From Iris pallida (taxonomy: Eukaryota > Streptophyta > Magnoliopsida > Asparagales > Iridaceae): a DNA stretch of 64,000 nucleotides. The stretch spans positions 124,001-188,000 of the forward strand of contig JANAVB010015604.1 of the NCBI GenBank assembly GCA_029216955.1, read 5' to 3'. A model generated the notes under the pieces. That model worked only from the letters and a program-made list of their open reading frames with translations, did no database searches and had not been told where the DNA came from. The position numbers and the translations under genes were made by a program. Below, piece after piece: positions 43,111 to 55,583 of the stretch (position 1 is its first letter; every line of letters starts with the position of its first letter).

Positions 43111-45171
43111 CTATAACAATATCGATCCCGTTGGATATGATATACACATTGATTTGAAACAATGTGCAGCAGAATTGGACATTTCTAAACCACTGAATTT
43201 AATCAAACAAGTACTTCAATTGTTGAAATTGACAGTTAAGTTAGCTTCTAACTAAAATAAATTAAAGATCAACCAACAATTTTGTGTGTTTCCAACTAAT
43301 TAACTATCCCAATCTAATTATTCGAAAAAACAATGGGACTCAGCACCTTTTACATGTTCAAAACATGCAGAGAAGAAACAATGGGATCTTGTGTATACTC
43401 TGAGAGTAGAACAATGATTTACCTTTTTATTTATATCATGTAACATATATAGTCATAGTTCAATTGTGAGGCCTATAGCAAACTCACATTGACTAGGCCA
43501 TGGAAAACTATTAAAAGTACCATAATTTTGATTATATGTCGGGGAGACGATTAAGCTTCACAAATTCCAATATTAATCCCATGAATCCAGGAGGAGGAAA
43601 AAAAAATAGAGGAACCAGGTTGTACCAACCATTGATATATAGATGTATACATTCCATTTGACAGTAGTTATCATATATCAAGTTATTACCGATGGCTCCA
43701 GGAACAAGCTTAGGCTGAAAACTTCTTCAGTTTTCTTATACACAAATGAAAACAATCTTATTGTTTGAGAGAATTTAAACAGACTCTTACTATTCCACGT
43801 TGCTAGAGAGTTGCAACTATATTCCTCCTTCAATAATCTCTAAATTACTTCCAAAGCAAACCATCTCACATATACTGCAGTCAAACACTGATGAAATAAA
43901 TACGAAAACAGACAGAAAGCAGCAGAACAGTACCTCAAACAACTGCAAACTCATTTCTTGGTATTCTCTTTGCAATCCGAAGTAAGGATGGTAATGTTCT
44001 TGTTTCCACAACCTTCGCAAACAGCTGGTGAATAGAGGTTTGAATATAACGCAGCCCACAATTTTTTTTGAATAATTACTGCAAAAAAAGACTCCAGCTT
44101 CATATCCCTATTGCAATGAAATAATGTGTGGAGCTATATATATATAGCTTTCGGTACACAAGTACTGCAACAACAATAAGTTTATTATATATAGGGTGAC
44201 GATACACAACTTAAATTTCACACGTGAACCATTCAAATCATGATAATAATAACATCAATATCAGCAAATGTAAGATCATCAATATATAATGTTCAGCTAG
44301 CTTCTGAGACTAATTCATTACCTACATCTGTATCCTAATCTTCAAGGTCAAATGTATGAACCATTATTGATGCACAAAAATAACTGATATAGCATGAAAT
44401 TTTAAACACTAAAAAAACTACCATGTCTTAGCCTTAGTTTAGTTTTATTAGATTACACACCTTTAAAACACAATAGAACAATTAAACTGCAGCAATACTC
44501 AGTCCTTATACGTAATAGAGTAATTGAACAAAATAGCAATAGAGCAATTAAACACAAGAATGTCAGATATCTGTTGTTGCACCAATTGGCTATCCCCGCA
44601 TAATTAAACAAAATAGCAATAGAACAATAGAGTTTCCATGTCTTAGCCTTAGGTTGGTTTTACTGGATTTTGACTCTGTAAAGTCATCAACAGTTTAATT
44701 TGAAACATTGGTTGGTAGCTAAACACAGAAGCTGATATGAATATCAAGATTCTAGTAAAAATATGCTGTAAAGCCATCAATAGTTCATTTTCTAAATATG
44801 CCTCTCTCTTACTTGATTCCTAGAGAATCTCTCCCTGTGATTTCAACCTGTTCTTTTAGCTGCTTCATAATATTTACATGAATTTAACTTGAATTTGGCA
44901 GCAATGTCTGATGAAGAGAAATCATCACAATTTTGTCCTCCATTGGGAACTCCATGGTCCACTTAGAACCTCTGAAAGTGTTGGACATGAACAACATATG
45001 CAACAATCAGATTCTATCTTACTTGTTTGATCTTCAATGTAAATAAATGTCTCTTCGAAACAAAGTTTTGCTTGATACACACAAAAATTGCAACTTTACA
45101 GTGTGTATATGCAGAAAAGCCTGCCAGGGACAGGAAGGCTTTATAAAGAATATAACAAGGGAATTATGCAG
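43111..45171. other. AT-rich interior of the CACTA element
   Basis: Stop-rich and AT-rich with no convincing exon. A minus frame at 43817-44059 contains RRLWKQEHYHPYFGLQREYQE, which could be a short exon fragment, but no family is recognised. The 44900-45170 part may hold upstream remains of the TBL gene, but no homology is clear to me. Confidence 0.4.
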
Positions 45172-45760
45172 GGGATACTACTTCCAGGTTGGGGAAGATA
45201 TAAATATGACCATGGGTGTAAATGAAGCATTTCAAAAGACAATGGAGACGTTGAAGCAGTGGGCTATCAGCAATATGTAGCTGGGGCATAGTTACCTCTT
45301 CTTCAGAAGCTACTCTCCGTCACATTACAGGTGCCAACATCACATTTGAACTCATTGTTATGCTTTCAGCAGAAACTTTGATTCTTGATGCAAGAATGCT
45401 ATCATGATAAATGAGATTGGTTGCAGGAACGGAACCTGGGATACGGGTGGCGCCTGCGACTCTGGAACGCGTCCGCATACCAACAACACCCTCCTCGATC
45501 CCGATCCTTGGTACAACCAGATCATGTCCAGCGCGATCAAATCAATGGAGGGCAGAGGTAGGAAGGTGCAGTTCCTCAATATCACGTACCTGACCGAGTT
45601 CAGAATGGACGGGCATCCTTCGAGCCATCGCGAACCTGGGATGCCCACAGATGCTCCCCAAGATTGCAGCCACTGGTGCCTTCCTGGGGTGCCTGATACG
45701 TGGAACGAACTGCTCTACGCTCATCTCCTGGCGAAGGGCTACAATAGTAGGAGCATTTGA
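45172..45760 (+). pseudogene. Captured TBL/PMR5-type acetyltransferase gene fragment, two exons with intron
   Basis: Exon A (45172-45330) starts after the acceptor attatgcag and reads GYYFQVGEDINMTMG ... FQKTMETLKQWA, has a TAG at 45278-45280, then SYLFFRSYSPSHYR. A 96-bp GT-AG intron (45331-45426) is in phase 2. Exon B (45427-45760) reads NGTWDTGGACDSGT, FLNITYLTEFRMDGHPS and DCSHWCLPGVPDTWNELL, ending TGA. These are hallmarks of the PC-esterase/TBL family (PF13839), including the conserved DxxH site in DCSHWC. TBL proteins are Golgi polysaccharide (often xylan) O-acetyltransferases. Only the C-terminal part is present (the GDS motif half is missing), and exon B is GC-rich against AT-rich surroundings. 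Confidence 0.88.
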
Positions 45761-46292
45761 ACTGATCAAGATCACCTAGCTAGCAATTTTATTGAAGAAT
45801 GTTTCTATGTACATATTGTAGGTAGAGGTTAACTTTCAAAAGTTTGGATCATCTGAATAGAAGTTACATAGTGTAGGTAGGGGTGAAGTAGAGTTTATAC
45901 AGCAAAAATAACACTGGTTGATGTTCATCATCAAGTTCAAATAGGTTAGTGGTATCACTTTAGAAAGGAATGAATTAATCCGGAGCAATCAGGAAAATAT
46001 CATTGTTAAATTTGGTAATGTATACAATAAATTTGAATAAATATACCAAGCTTTCAACTTTCAAGTAACAGTTATTGACAGATTTTTGTTGAACACCTAA
46101 CAGAAACCATGATTCTTCTTTTATTCACACCTTTATGTGATGAGAATCAATAGAAGCTAGTAACGATACTGAGGATACGACTAAATGTTAGCACCATTTA
46201 GTTAGATCTGTTACACTGAGTACCAATAATAGGAATAACGTGATGTATTAGTTAGTAATCCAGGATTTTTTTTAAGTTGAAATGTGGTATTA

Positions 46293-46752
46293 GGCCTAGT
46301 TTGTCTCGCGGAAAGGAAAGGAAATCAATTCTTTGCTCTTTTCTTTCCTCTGGGAAATTGTAAATTCCCCATAAAATTTTCTTTTCGGTGTTTGGAAAAG
46401 CCAAAAAAATAGTGAGGGAAAGTGAATCCTTGGGGTGGGTGGGAGAAACCATTTTCTCTCATATTTTTCTTTGCTTTGGGAATAATTTTTCTTTCCTACT
46501 CATTTCCTTTGGCATCCAATACAGTTAAGTGTGTTTGATTGCAAGGTAGAAAATATGTGGAAAAGAAATTAATTCCAGAGAATTATTTTCCTAGGAGAAA
46601 AATTTCATGGAATTTTTATTTCTAAAAAAATTCCATGGAAAACTTAATTTGGGTGTTTGATTGTCATTATTTTCCACGGAAAATAGTTATTTTCCTATGG
46701 GTTGGATAAGTGTCATTTTCCAATGTCCTAATTCTGAGAACCAAACGTGGCC
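46293..46752. mobile_element. Tourist-like MITE inside the CACTA element
   Basis: Ends GGCCTAGTTTG and CCAAACGTGGCC are imperfect inverted repeats, flanked by tta (46290-46292 and 46753-46755), the TSD typical of PIF/Harbinger MITEs. The 460-bp interior is AT-rich, with many short inverted ggaaa/tttcc blocks and no coding capacity. With an outer TE it makes three nesting levels here. Confidence 0.7.
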
Positions 46753-46755
46753 TTA

Positions 46756-47499
46756 AGATATTACAGTCCAATGAAAGTAACAGATAGGGATCAACTCGAA
46801 ATCTACAAAAAGGAAACCGAAAATGAATAAACTACTCAAGACGGAACATACATCTATGACTTGCCTGTGTCCGGAACTCGTGCCACTTTCGATGGGCACC
46901 TTCCTGGAACACCTCCTGCACATAGTCTAATGTTAAAAACAATAGCAACTTGGTATAGATATAGGTTTAATTCTCCAAATAACTTAAGTTTAGTAGTTTA
47001 TCAGATAAATGTAATATTTCCATCTTTTTTGTTGTTTGCTACATAGGTTTAATTCATCTGAAGAATAAAAGATCTAGAGGACCATCCTGTAGACAAATAG
47101 TATGAGGCCACCACAGCACCACTCAATAGGTGTGGCAACTCCAAACAAGTGAATAAAAGTGCACAATGTTAAAGGTTCAGTGTCAAATACTTGAAAAAAA
47201 ATTTAGAGAGAGAGATAGTACGAGGGAAGTCATGGAAATACCTTTATTTTGTTCAGTGTCAACTCCAAACTGGAAGTCATGGAAATACCTTTATTTTGTT
47301 CTCTACACCTGGCTTTACTATGTAGCCTACATTGTCATCATCATATATAACTTGGTACAAAGTAGCTAAAATATGAGGATGAACCTATTCCTCATTGCTC
47401 AGTACAAAGTACCTTTATTTTTCTCTCCACACCTGGATTCCCCATTTGTTTGAAATTAACAGACAATTAACAAAACCTAAAAAACATCAAAACCCAAAA
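46756..47499. other. CACTA interior with exon-like scraps
   Basis: One short frame reads YDLPVSGTRATFDGHLPGTP (46855-46920) in an otherwise AT-rich stretch and could be a captured exon of unknown origin. A direct repeat of 'ggaagtcatggaaatacctttattttgttc' type lies at 47227 and 47272. Nothing else is recognised. Confidence 0.3.
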
Positions 47500-47810
47500 A
47501 ATTAGAGAAAGAGAGAGATAGTAGAGGGAAGTACCTTCGTTGCTTCGACGATGCTCAAAATCTTCAAATTTTGAGAGAAGGAAACCCGAAACCCTATGGA
47601 AACAAAACCCTAAAAAAATCAAAACCCTAAGAAAGCTGAAACCCTAAGAAAACCAAAACCCTAAGAGATTGTGAGAGAGAAGGAGAGGTATACCTTCGTA
47701 ATAGGAGAGAAGAGGAAGGGTTCTAAAGCATTCGCCATTCACAAGAGAGAAGAAGAGGGAAAGGGGGAACCATCCAGAGAAGAGTACGGGAAACATTTAG
47801 GAATTTTTTT
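47500..47810 (-). promoter_or_regulatory. Possible transcription leader at right end of the CACTA element
   Basis: A block of aaaccctaag-type words (47580-47680) and gagagagaagg tracts reads on the minus strand as a CT-rich, 'ttagggtttt' leader. That is the look of plant 5' UTRs, pointing into the element. No TATA box was fixed. Confidence 0.35.
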
Positions 47811-47929
47811 TCCTTTTGGTGCTTTGTAACACTTCTTCGTGGCACATGTTTTGCATGTGACCTAAGCTTTAAATTTGTCACAGTTTTTACTGTTACAAAT
47901 AATATAAAAATAAATTAAATTATAGAACT

Positions 47930-48020
47930 AGAATTTTCGTAATGGTTTTTACTTATAGTAACGGTTATAACTGTTACTAGCTTGTAACGTAATAACCATT
48001 ATTAATCGAAAGAAAATTGT
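47930..48020. repeat. Right subterminal repeats of the CACTA element
   Basis: Words such as gtaacggttataactgttac and cgtaataaccattatt repeat the left-end palindromic theme in a more decayed form. Confidence 0.75.
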
Positions 48021-48051
48021 GTTAAGATTTGCATATTATGGTATAGTGATT

Positions 48052-48230
48052 GCTACTGGCTTCTCTGGCATTGTGAGGCTGGGTCCAATTTCCAGCTCCG
48101 AATGGTTCAAGATGTGGCTCGGGTCCGAAATGTAGCGCCTGAGCTGTGAAACGTAGAAGACGTTATGTACTCCCTCAAGATTAGCTGGTAGAGCTAATCG
48201 GTAAGCTACTTCTCCAACTCGGCTCAAAAC
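48052..48230 (-). pseudogene. Integrase C-terminus and first part of chromodomain (right of CACTA insertion)
   Basis: The minus strand reads VGEVAYRLALPANLEGVHNV, FYVSQLRRYISDPSHI and PSLTMPEKPVAI, where the CACTA target site att begins. The frame differs from that of the integrase core upstream, so an indel lies near 48230. Confidence 0.88.
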
Positions 48231-49300
48231 TTTGAATGGGCTGATATCATGTATCTGGGACTATGCTTTCCTGCCCTGCCGAATCGGATGGTTCCTCTGG
48301 TAGGTGAGATCTTCATAAACAGACTGTCACCTGCTTCGAACTCCAATTGTCTGCGACTGCTATCGGCCGAATGCTTCTGTCTGTCCTGAGCAATCCTGAG
48401 CTTGTCTCTGATCATCTTTACCTTTTCTGCTGCATCGGTCACCATTTTCGGTCCAAGCAATACTCTTTCTCCTACGTCGTCCCAAGCAAGTGGAGTGCGG
48501 CAACGACGTCCATAGAGTGCCTCGAATGGAGTCATACCGATACTAGCTTGGTAGCTGTTGTTATAGGAGAACTCTACCAAGTGTAAGTGCTCTTTCCAAG
48601 ACCCTCCAAATTCCAAGACGTAAGATCTCAGCATATCTTCTAGCGTTTGGATTATTCTCTCCGATTGTCCGTCAGTCTGGGGATGGTAAGCGGTGCTGAA
48701 CTTCAATTGTGTTCCCAAACTATCGCGCAAGCTCTTCCAGAAGTAAGAGGTAAATCTGGTATCCCTGTCAGATACGATACTTAACGAAACTCCATGAATC
48801 CGATAGATATGCTGCATGTATAGTACCGCCAACATCTCGGTGGATAGACCAACCTTGAAGGGGATAAAGTGAGCTGACTTTTTCAGTCGGTCTACAATAA
48901 CCCAAATGGTGTCCTTCCCTCCTTGGGATCGAGGTAGTCCTGACACAAAGTCCATCGTTATATGTTCCTATTTCCACTCCGGGATGTCTAGCGGCTGCAA
49001 TAGTCCCGTGGGTCTCTGTCTGCTAGCTTTCACTTATTGACAAATTAAGTATCTAGCCATATACCTAGATATATCCTTCTTTATTCCGTACCACCACACT
49101 ACAGTACGCATATTTCGATACATTTTGTTAGCTCCTGGATGTATGGAATACTGCGACAGATGTGCTTCTTGCATCAGCTCGTTCCTAAGTTCGCCAGTTG
49201 GTACGGAAAGTCTCGAACCATACCTTAGTGCTCCGTCACTGGCGATTGAGAATCCTTCAAGTGTTCCTGCCAGCACTTGATCTCTGAGTTTGTAAAGCGT
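48224..49300 (-). pseudogene. Integrase of the minus-strand chromovirus
   Basis: The zinc-binding part is at about 49190-49034 ([18 protein letters not shown]), followed by TAA and, near 48967, a TAG where Trp is expected. The core 48955-48224 is open, with MDFVSGLPRSQGGKD, SDRDTRFTS and DGQSERIIQTLED giving the three catalytic residues. The C-terminal part has LEFEAGDSLFMKISP with no inserted segment, unlike the plus-strand element. Confidence 0.92.
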
Positions 49301-51135
49301 ATCGTCTTGGAATTGTGTCTCTTTGACTCTGTCCAGCAGACTTGAACGCACTTGCAACTGTATTATTGATGAATCAGCTTCTAGTACAATGGCTTCTCTT
49401 CCCAGTTTCTTCATTTCCTCTTCAGGCAGTACAATCTCCAGTCTAAGCTTCTCTATGTCTTCCAGCAAATGTCGCTCCTTGGTCAAAAATATTGCCATCG
49501 GGTATCGACTAAGTGCATCTGCAACAACATCAGCCTTACCCGGATGATACTGTAGGTCAATATCGAAATCTTTTATCAGCTCCAGCCATCGTCTCTGTCG
49601 CATGTTCAGCTTCTTCTGAGTTAAAATATATTTAAGACTTTTGTGGTCTGTAAATATTTCCACTCTCTCTCCATAGAGGTAGTACTTCCACAACTTCAAA
49701 GCAAATATAACCGCTGCAAGCCCCAAATCATGTGTGGGATAGTTCTTCTCATGAGTCCGTAATTACCTAGATGCGTAAGCAATTACTTTCCTGTTTTGTT
49801 GAAGAACACAGCCCAATCCTTTACCAGAGACATCACTATAAATTGAGAAACCGCTGGTACCTGAGGGTAGTGATAGTATCGGTGCCATTGTAAGTCTCTT
49901 TTTCAGCTCTTCAAATGCTGATTGGCAAGCTTCGGACCAAATAAATTCTTCGTTCTTCCTGGTAAGCTTCATCATTGGCTCAGCAATTCTGGCAAAGTCC
50001 TTCATAAATTTTCGGCAGTAGCCAGCTAAGCCCAAAAAGCTTCTGATTTCTACAACTGAGCTTGGTGTAGTCTACGTCTCAATAGCAGCTATCTTCTTTG
50101 GGTCCATCGAAATTCTTTCTCCTGTGACAACATGGCCTAGAAAATCTACCTTGTCCAAGAAGAATTCATATTTAGATAGCTTACCATAGAGCTTCTCCCT
50201 CCTTAAAGTTTCCAGAACTTTCCTCAGATGCTCTTCTTGCTCTTCTTCGGTCTTCGAGTAGATCAGAATGTCATCGATGAAGACAACAACAAACTGATCC
50301 AGGTATTCATGGAAGACCTTGTTTATGAGATTCATGAATACTGCAGGGGCATTAGTCAATCCAAACGGTATGACCAAAAATATATATTATCCATATTTGG
50401 TGTTGAATGCCGTCTTTGGAATATCCTCCTTCCTGACCTTAATTTGGTGGTAGCCAGATCGGAGATGTATCTTCGAGAATACCTTAGCTCTACTTAATTG
50501 ATCAAACAGGTCATCGATCCGGGATAGACGGTACTTGTTCTTGATGGTGATGTTGTTAAGCGCCCGGTAGTCGATGTACATCCGTACGGTTCCATCCTTC
50601 TTGGGCACGAACAAAATTGGTGCTCCTCAGGGTGAAGCTCCATCTCTGATAAATCCCTGGGCCTTCAGTTCGTCAATCTGGTCCTTTATCTCCTTGGCTT
50701 TCTTGGGGTTGACTCTGTAGCATCCTCAAAAATAGGAAAAGAGCCGGGAACTAGATCAATGGTGAATTCTATACCTCGATCTGGGGGCAATCCCGGAAGA
50801 CTATTAGGGAAGACGTCCATGAATTCCGCTATGATAGGATGAAGAGGCCCGGGTTCTTCTATGATAGAGGAGTAGATAACACTCTCCATATCTTCCAGAG
50901 TTCGAGAGATTTCAAACTCTGGTTCTCCTGGTGGGCGGAAGACTACACATCCTCTGTGACAATCTATCAGCGCATGCTGCTTACTAAGCCAGTCCATCCC
51001 TAGGACTACATCATAGTTGGGTAAGGGCATCGCAAGTAAAGGTGCTAAGAATTTGTGGCCTGAGATAGTTATAAGGCAGTTACAGGTCTCGGTGAGGGGT
51101 ATGGGTCCACCACCGATCATAACTCTACATATCAT
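49301..51135 (-). pseudogene. Reverse transcriptase and RNase H of the minus-strand chromovirus
   Basis: The RT pieces are 51135-50686 ([31 protein letters not shown]), 50614-50387 ([20 protein letters not shown]) and 50377-50072 ([33 protein letters not shown]). RNase H is at 50035-49500 ([35 protein letters not shown]). One frameshift near 50700 and nonsense codons near 50630, 50395, 50070 and 49765 break it. The stop codons stand where Trp, Gln or similar codons are expected. Confidence 0.92.
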
Positions 51136-51470
51136 CTTGCTAACCCCGTAACTAGGTGGTGTACAAAAATGAACTTTGATGATATAAAACTGTGTGATGC
51201 ACCCGAATCAAATAATACTAAAGCAGGATGTGAATGCATATAAATGGAACCTGTGATGACATCAGCGGTGGGTTCCTCCTCTGGCTCTTGCTCGTCTGCT
51301 GCTAGGGCAAAAGCTCGTACAGCCTTCTGTTGGTGTTGCCCAAACTGTTGTTGTTGAGTGGATAGGGGAGCTTTCTGCTGTGTTGTTCTGGTCCGGTTGA
51401 ATGTCGTGGGAGCAGTCTCTAACTTGGTGGGTGGCAGACCCACAAACTAGGCAGTAGCCTAGTTTTTTCC
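51132..51470 (-). pseudogene. Aspartic protease region of the minus-strand chromovirus
   Basis: Minus-strand FDSGASHSFI (51191-51211) gives the active site, preceded by a Gln/Thr-rich linker (QKAPLSTQQQQFGQHQQ). A frameshift near 51135 separates it from RT. Confidence 0.85.
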
Positions 51471-52603
51471 TGCAGACGTTTGCTAGATGTCCTGGCCTCT
51501 TGCAGAAATTGCAGACAGAGATCTGCTTCTGATGTGCTCTGTCATTGGTCTTTGCCGGATAATGCTGTTGTTGGTGGTGAGGAGGCCTGTTGTGGTTATT
51601 GTTGTTGTTGAAATTAGGCCTCTTCTGGTTACTCTGGAAGTTGTTTGTTCCAGAATACTCTTTTTTTTGAACGAGCAGGCTGACTCTTCTCTACATCCTG
51701 AGTTCATATCAGTATCCTCTCGTACGTCTTGGTGCCGCCTGTGATCACAGGGGTGCGAATATCTTCCCTCAATCCATAACTGAATCTTTCAGCACGATCT
51801 GCGGGATCAGCAACCAAGTTCTTGGCAAAGCGGCTAAGTTGGCCTAATTCTGCAGCATACTCTCCAACCGTCATGTTTCCTTGCTTCAGATCCTGGAACT
51901 GTCTTTCCATCTCCCGCATCGCTGATGTTAGAAAGAACTTCCTGCGGAACAACCTCTTGAAGGTGTTCCAGTCAAGCTGCCTATCCTGGAGTCGGGGTTT
52001 ATTCTGATACCAGGTGCTTGCTACATCTAGTAGTTGGAGTCCTACAGCTTCGACCTGGAGGTCGTCTGGAAGTCGAGCGACGCTGAGGAGACGCTCCATG
52101 CTGTCGAGCCATTCGTCGGCATAGATGATTCTTTCGGTTCCCTTGAAGGGTCGAGGGCCTAGCTTCTTGAATTTTTCAATATCTCCGACCTTAGCAGGCC
52201 TTGGTTCTGATTATGCTGCTTCTCCTCTCTCGAGGGCAGCCATAGCCACGTTGTGGACATTCTCCATACCTTCTCTCATAATCGCAGTCTGTTCGCGATG
52301 AGCTTCAGCTTGAGCTCTCTGGGCCTCAAGCACTCCTCGTAACAGGCCTACGAGGTCGGTGGGGTCTACGGGAACTGGTAGGGCAGCTGGATCGGGCACT
52401 ACCGCAGGGGATTGCTGTTCAGTCCGGGAAGATGTAGGATCTCTCACTTGAGTTGTAGTATTATAAATTCCATGGGGTAATGGTGCATTATGGGGATGAT
52501 CGGTCAGCTGCCGAGGTGTAGGATCCGGACTTGCTTGGGGAGGTAGGGTGTGATCGGGTGATGATACCCCATCGCCAGCTGTGTTGGTCTTGTCTGTGGC
52601 CAT
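51425..52603 (-). pseudogene. Gag of the minus-strand chromovirus with two intact zinc knuckles
   Basis: Start ATG at 52603 (MATDKTNTAGDG). The capsid-like part is 52170-51710 (YADEWLDSMERLLSVA, YAAELGQLSRFAKNLVADPA). A TAA at 52211-52213 and a TGA plus indel near 51705 break it. Two CCHC knuckles follow on the minus strand: CNFCKRPGHLANVC (about 51515) and CLVCGSATHQVRDC (about 51455), both complete, in contrast to the plus-strand element. Confidence 0.88.
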
Positions 52604-52770
52604 ACTCTGGAAGGTTTAGGATGCAAAACATAACCAAGGTGGCCTACCAGTCTATAACAAATAAAAATATTTATTTATAATATATTTCGGTCCTATGTTG
52701 TGACAAATTAATGTTCTACTATTCTAATTGTTTCAAGATATGTTTTCCTAAGTTGTTGATCAAGACCCGC

Positions 52771-52781
52771 ATGGGCCACCA
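52771..52781 (-). other. Candidate primer binding site of the minus-strand chromovirus
   Basis: Minus-strand TGGTGGCCCAT starts 9 bases after the LTR end GTGACA, the same spacing and sequence as at 21659 in the plus-strand element. Confidence 0.45.
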
Positions 52782-53031
52782 CTAAACACATGTCACGACC
52801 CGATCCCAAATTATTGGGTCGAATCGGATCATGCCCAGCCTGCACCGTTGTGAGACGGTGGTAGTAAGCTATTTCTATATGCAGGTAATCTCAACAACAA
52901 TTATATTTTTCACAATTTTGATATTACGAACATTTAAAACTTTTGTTCAATAATTGAAAGTACAACTGAAATTAAAATACTGAAATGATAAGTCTGCAAC
53001 TCTAACATAGAGAAGAATGAAAATCAACTAG

Positions 53032-53151
53032 CTAAATGGCCGGCTCATCGGCCTCGCGATCATCATCTTCTAAGTGAGACTCTGGAAGCACCGTATGGTA
53101 CAGCATGGGATCATAATAGCTATCGAACAATAGCTCAGCATAATCAATGTT
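53032..53151 (-). CDS. Short acidic frame in the 5' LTR of the minus-strand chromovirus
   Basis: After acceptor CCCCATAG (53154-53155) the minus strand reads NIDYAELLFDSYYDPMLY, then an Asp/Glu-rich end and TAG. Compared with 39270-39392 it has several substitutions but stays open. Confidence 0.4.
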   Translation of the reverse strand, partial: NIDYAELLFDSYYDPMLYHTVLPESHLEDDDREADEPAI

Positions 53152-55526
53152 ACCTATGGGGGAGATCCAGTCAGGAAAGGAGAAAAGTACGAGTATATAT
53201 CTAACATTTCAAATAATAACGGAAATATACAATTTTAAACAGTTTGAAATACTTGAATAATATTTTCCAGTAATTTTCAGCAATTCAATATTTAAAACAA
53301 TGTGATTTGAATAGGTAACGTATATGACCGGCTTGGATTGTACAATAGCATCCTAGCGATGCGATACGGCTTATTCCCATGTGTAAGAGGGGTTAGCTTG
53401 CACAATAATGCAATATGAGGGTATTGGTCATAAACGCTACGCTACTCTTCCAATGTTCCTACAATCAATAGTTGAACCCTAGGAGAGAGTTCCGTGTATC
53501 AATGTGGTTTAAGCATGCAAGATAACAATTAATAATTAAAATGCAAGAAAACATAATCGTACTTGCCTTTGCTGTTGACTGGATTGAGGTGGCGGTACCG
53601 GAGAGGAAGTCAGTTACGTCCTCGAATTCCTACAGTTGAGAATTCTGACTTAGAATCATAGATAAGCCATTTCTAAGTGTGCTAGTTACCATCTCTAAAA
53701 GTAGGTCCTAGTCCAGTTTTAAGTTATTTTAATTAATCTAATGAGCAATACTCTAACGTCGCAACTACAATTGTCAATTTACAAAATAGAGTCAATTTAC
53801 TATTTTATTGGGAAATACAGCGTTTTCAGGTTTTTTTTTTAATCAACACTTGGTATTTCAAAATACATATACAACTAAGGTTTTCTTTAAGTGATAAAAA
53901 ACATGAATCTGTTAATTTACTAATAATTTTACTTAATATGAGAAATTCTTATTAATTTTCATATATATAAAATAATTATTAACAAATTAATTACGCGCCT
54001 AACTATGAAATCAACAATCTCAGAAAATAACCCAAAATCTACACTACACAAACCAGAAAGAACGGAAAAACCTAAGCTACACAAATACAGGACCACAGAG
54101 AATAAAATAAAAGCTGGACTTATGTCCTTACAAATATTACATAAATTAAATTAAAATAAATCTGAGGCAAGCTTTGAGTGCCGTGAAATGGTCCAATCAA
54201 AAAGGCCGAGGCCCTGCACCCAAAATACTATAGGCAAGTAACAAGTTCTAAATAAAATTTAATTATAAAAATATGGAATAGGTTACGTCTCAGACTTGGT
54301 TATACAAATCTCATGTTGCATTTTAGCTTATGCCTCAACGTCCGAAAATGTTGATTTCGTTTGCATTTTGCCAGGTTCCATGGACCGATACGGTCATCGC
54401 CCGAAAGTGGTATCCGAAAGCCAACCAACACAAAAACTGTCAAATTTTAGGAACTGAACTCGAGAAATAAACCAAAAAGTTTTTCAAAATATTTTAGAAA
54501 AATCGGGCAGCATCTCCTTTGTAACTAGGATGATCTAGCCACATTGGCGAGTCCCACACAAAATCCAGTATAACTCCAGCCTTCCAAATTCCATCCACCA
54601 AAACACATAACCATTTCCCAATCATTTCCATAAGCCAAACCAAAGGAAAAACCACAAAAAGTCATGAAAATATAGCCACAGGTGTATAAGAAAATATCCA
54701 TAAAACCCAAACTAGAATTAACTAGGCCACAGAATGATTTCGAAAGGAGTTCGGAAAGTCCGAAACCAAAACTACAACAAATCGAGCCGATTCCCATAGC
54801 GGGAACGGAGACCGTGTCATTATTGGCTCTACGGGAGGGACGAACTACTGTGATTAATCAAAAATTACCCAATATTTGTTGGTCGGGGAGCCGCAGAATA
54901 ACTCGGAAATACCGAAACAGCGTTCGGACAACGGATCGGTGCTCGGAACAGCGATGGGCAGCAGGCAGCGCTGTCACTGGGTCACGGAGCACGGGATCAG
55001 GGAGGCGGAGAAGGGAGGCGGCCGCGAGGGGGTCGCCGGGCTCGGCGCGCAGGGGGGTCGCGGGTGCACAGGGGGTCGGGCTCGGTTGCTGGCCGGGGTC
55101 GACTGGCTCGGGCGCTGGCCGGGATAGCTCGGGTTAGGGCTACGACTTTTGGAAAATTGGGGAAAGTGAGGATGAGGATGGAGAAGGAGATGGAGATTTA
55201 TATAGGGAGTGAAGCTAGGCGTTACGGGAAGAGGAAAAGGTGAGGTCGACGGCGGTTATGGGAAGGGAAAAGGGGTCATGGCGGTTTTGGAAGGGGAAGA
55301 GAAGGAGTTCGGGTGTGAACGGAAGGGAAGGTTCTGAGAAAGGAAAGGAATTCTTTTATTTCCTTTAAAAAGAAAATATGTATATAGAAATATACAAAAG
55401 GATTAAAAGTTGGTTTCAAAAAAAATCGAGATTGGGTTCGGTTTCGGAAACGAATTCAAGACGGGTTCGGGACGAGTCAAGCCAAATAAAAATTCAATGA
55501 ATAATTTAAAAAAATATGATCTTCCA

Positions 55527-55582
<56 letters not shown>
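55527..55582. repeat. (AAT)n microsatellite
   Basis: About 18 AAT units inside the LTR. The poly-Asn/poly-Leu frames here are artefacts. Confidence 0.95.

Positions 55583-55583
<1 letters not shown>

Larger units (their letters stand above)
42019..48048. mobile_element. Complete CACTA transposon inserted in the chromodomain
   Basis: Left end CACTACACCATAATA and right end (complement) CACTATACCATAATA form a 15-bp TIR with one mismatch. The target duplication is att (42016-42018 and 48049-48051), 3 bp as for all CACTA elements. Subterminal regions are filled with AACGGTTATAACCGTT-type words (42045-42260, 47930-48010). Inside are a captured TBL fragment, a Tourist-like MITE and AT-rich introns. 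No recognisable transposase catalytic part is seen, so it is probably non-autonomous. Confidence 0.93.

Noticed and set aside
45172..45760. A functional host TBL gene
   Set aside because: Only the C-terminal exons are present, with an in-frame TAG, inside precise CACTA ends. A captured fragment is the better reading.
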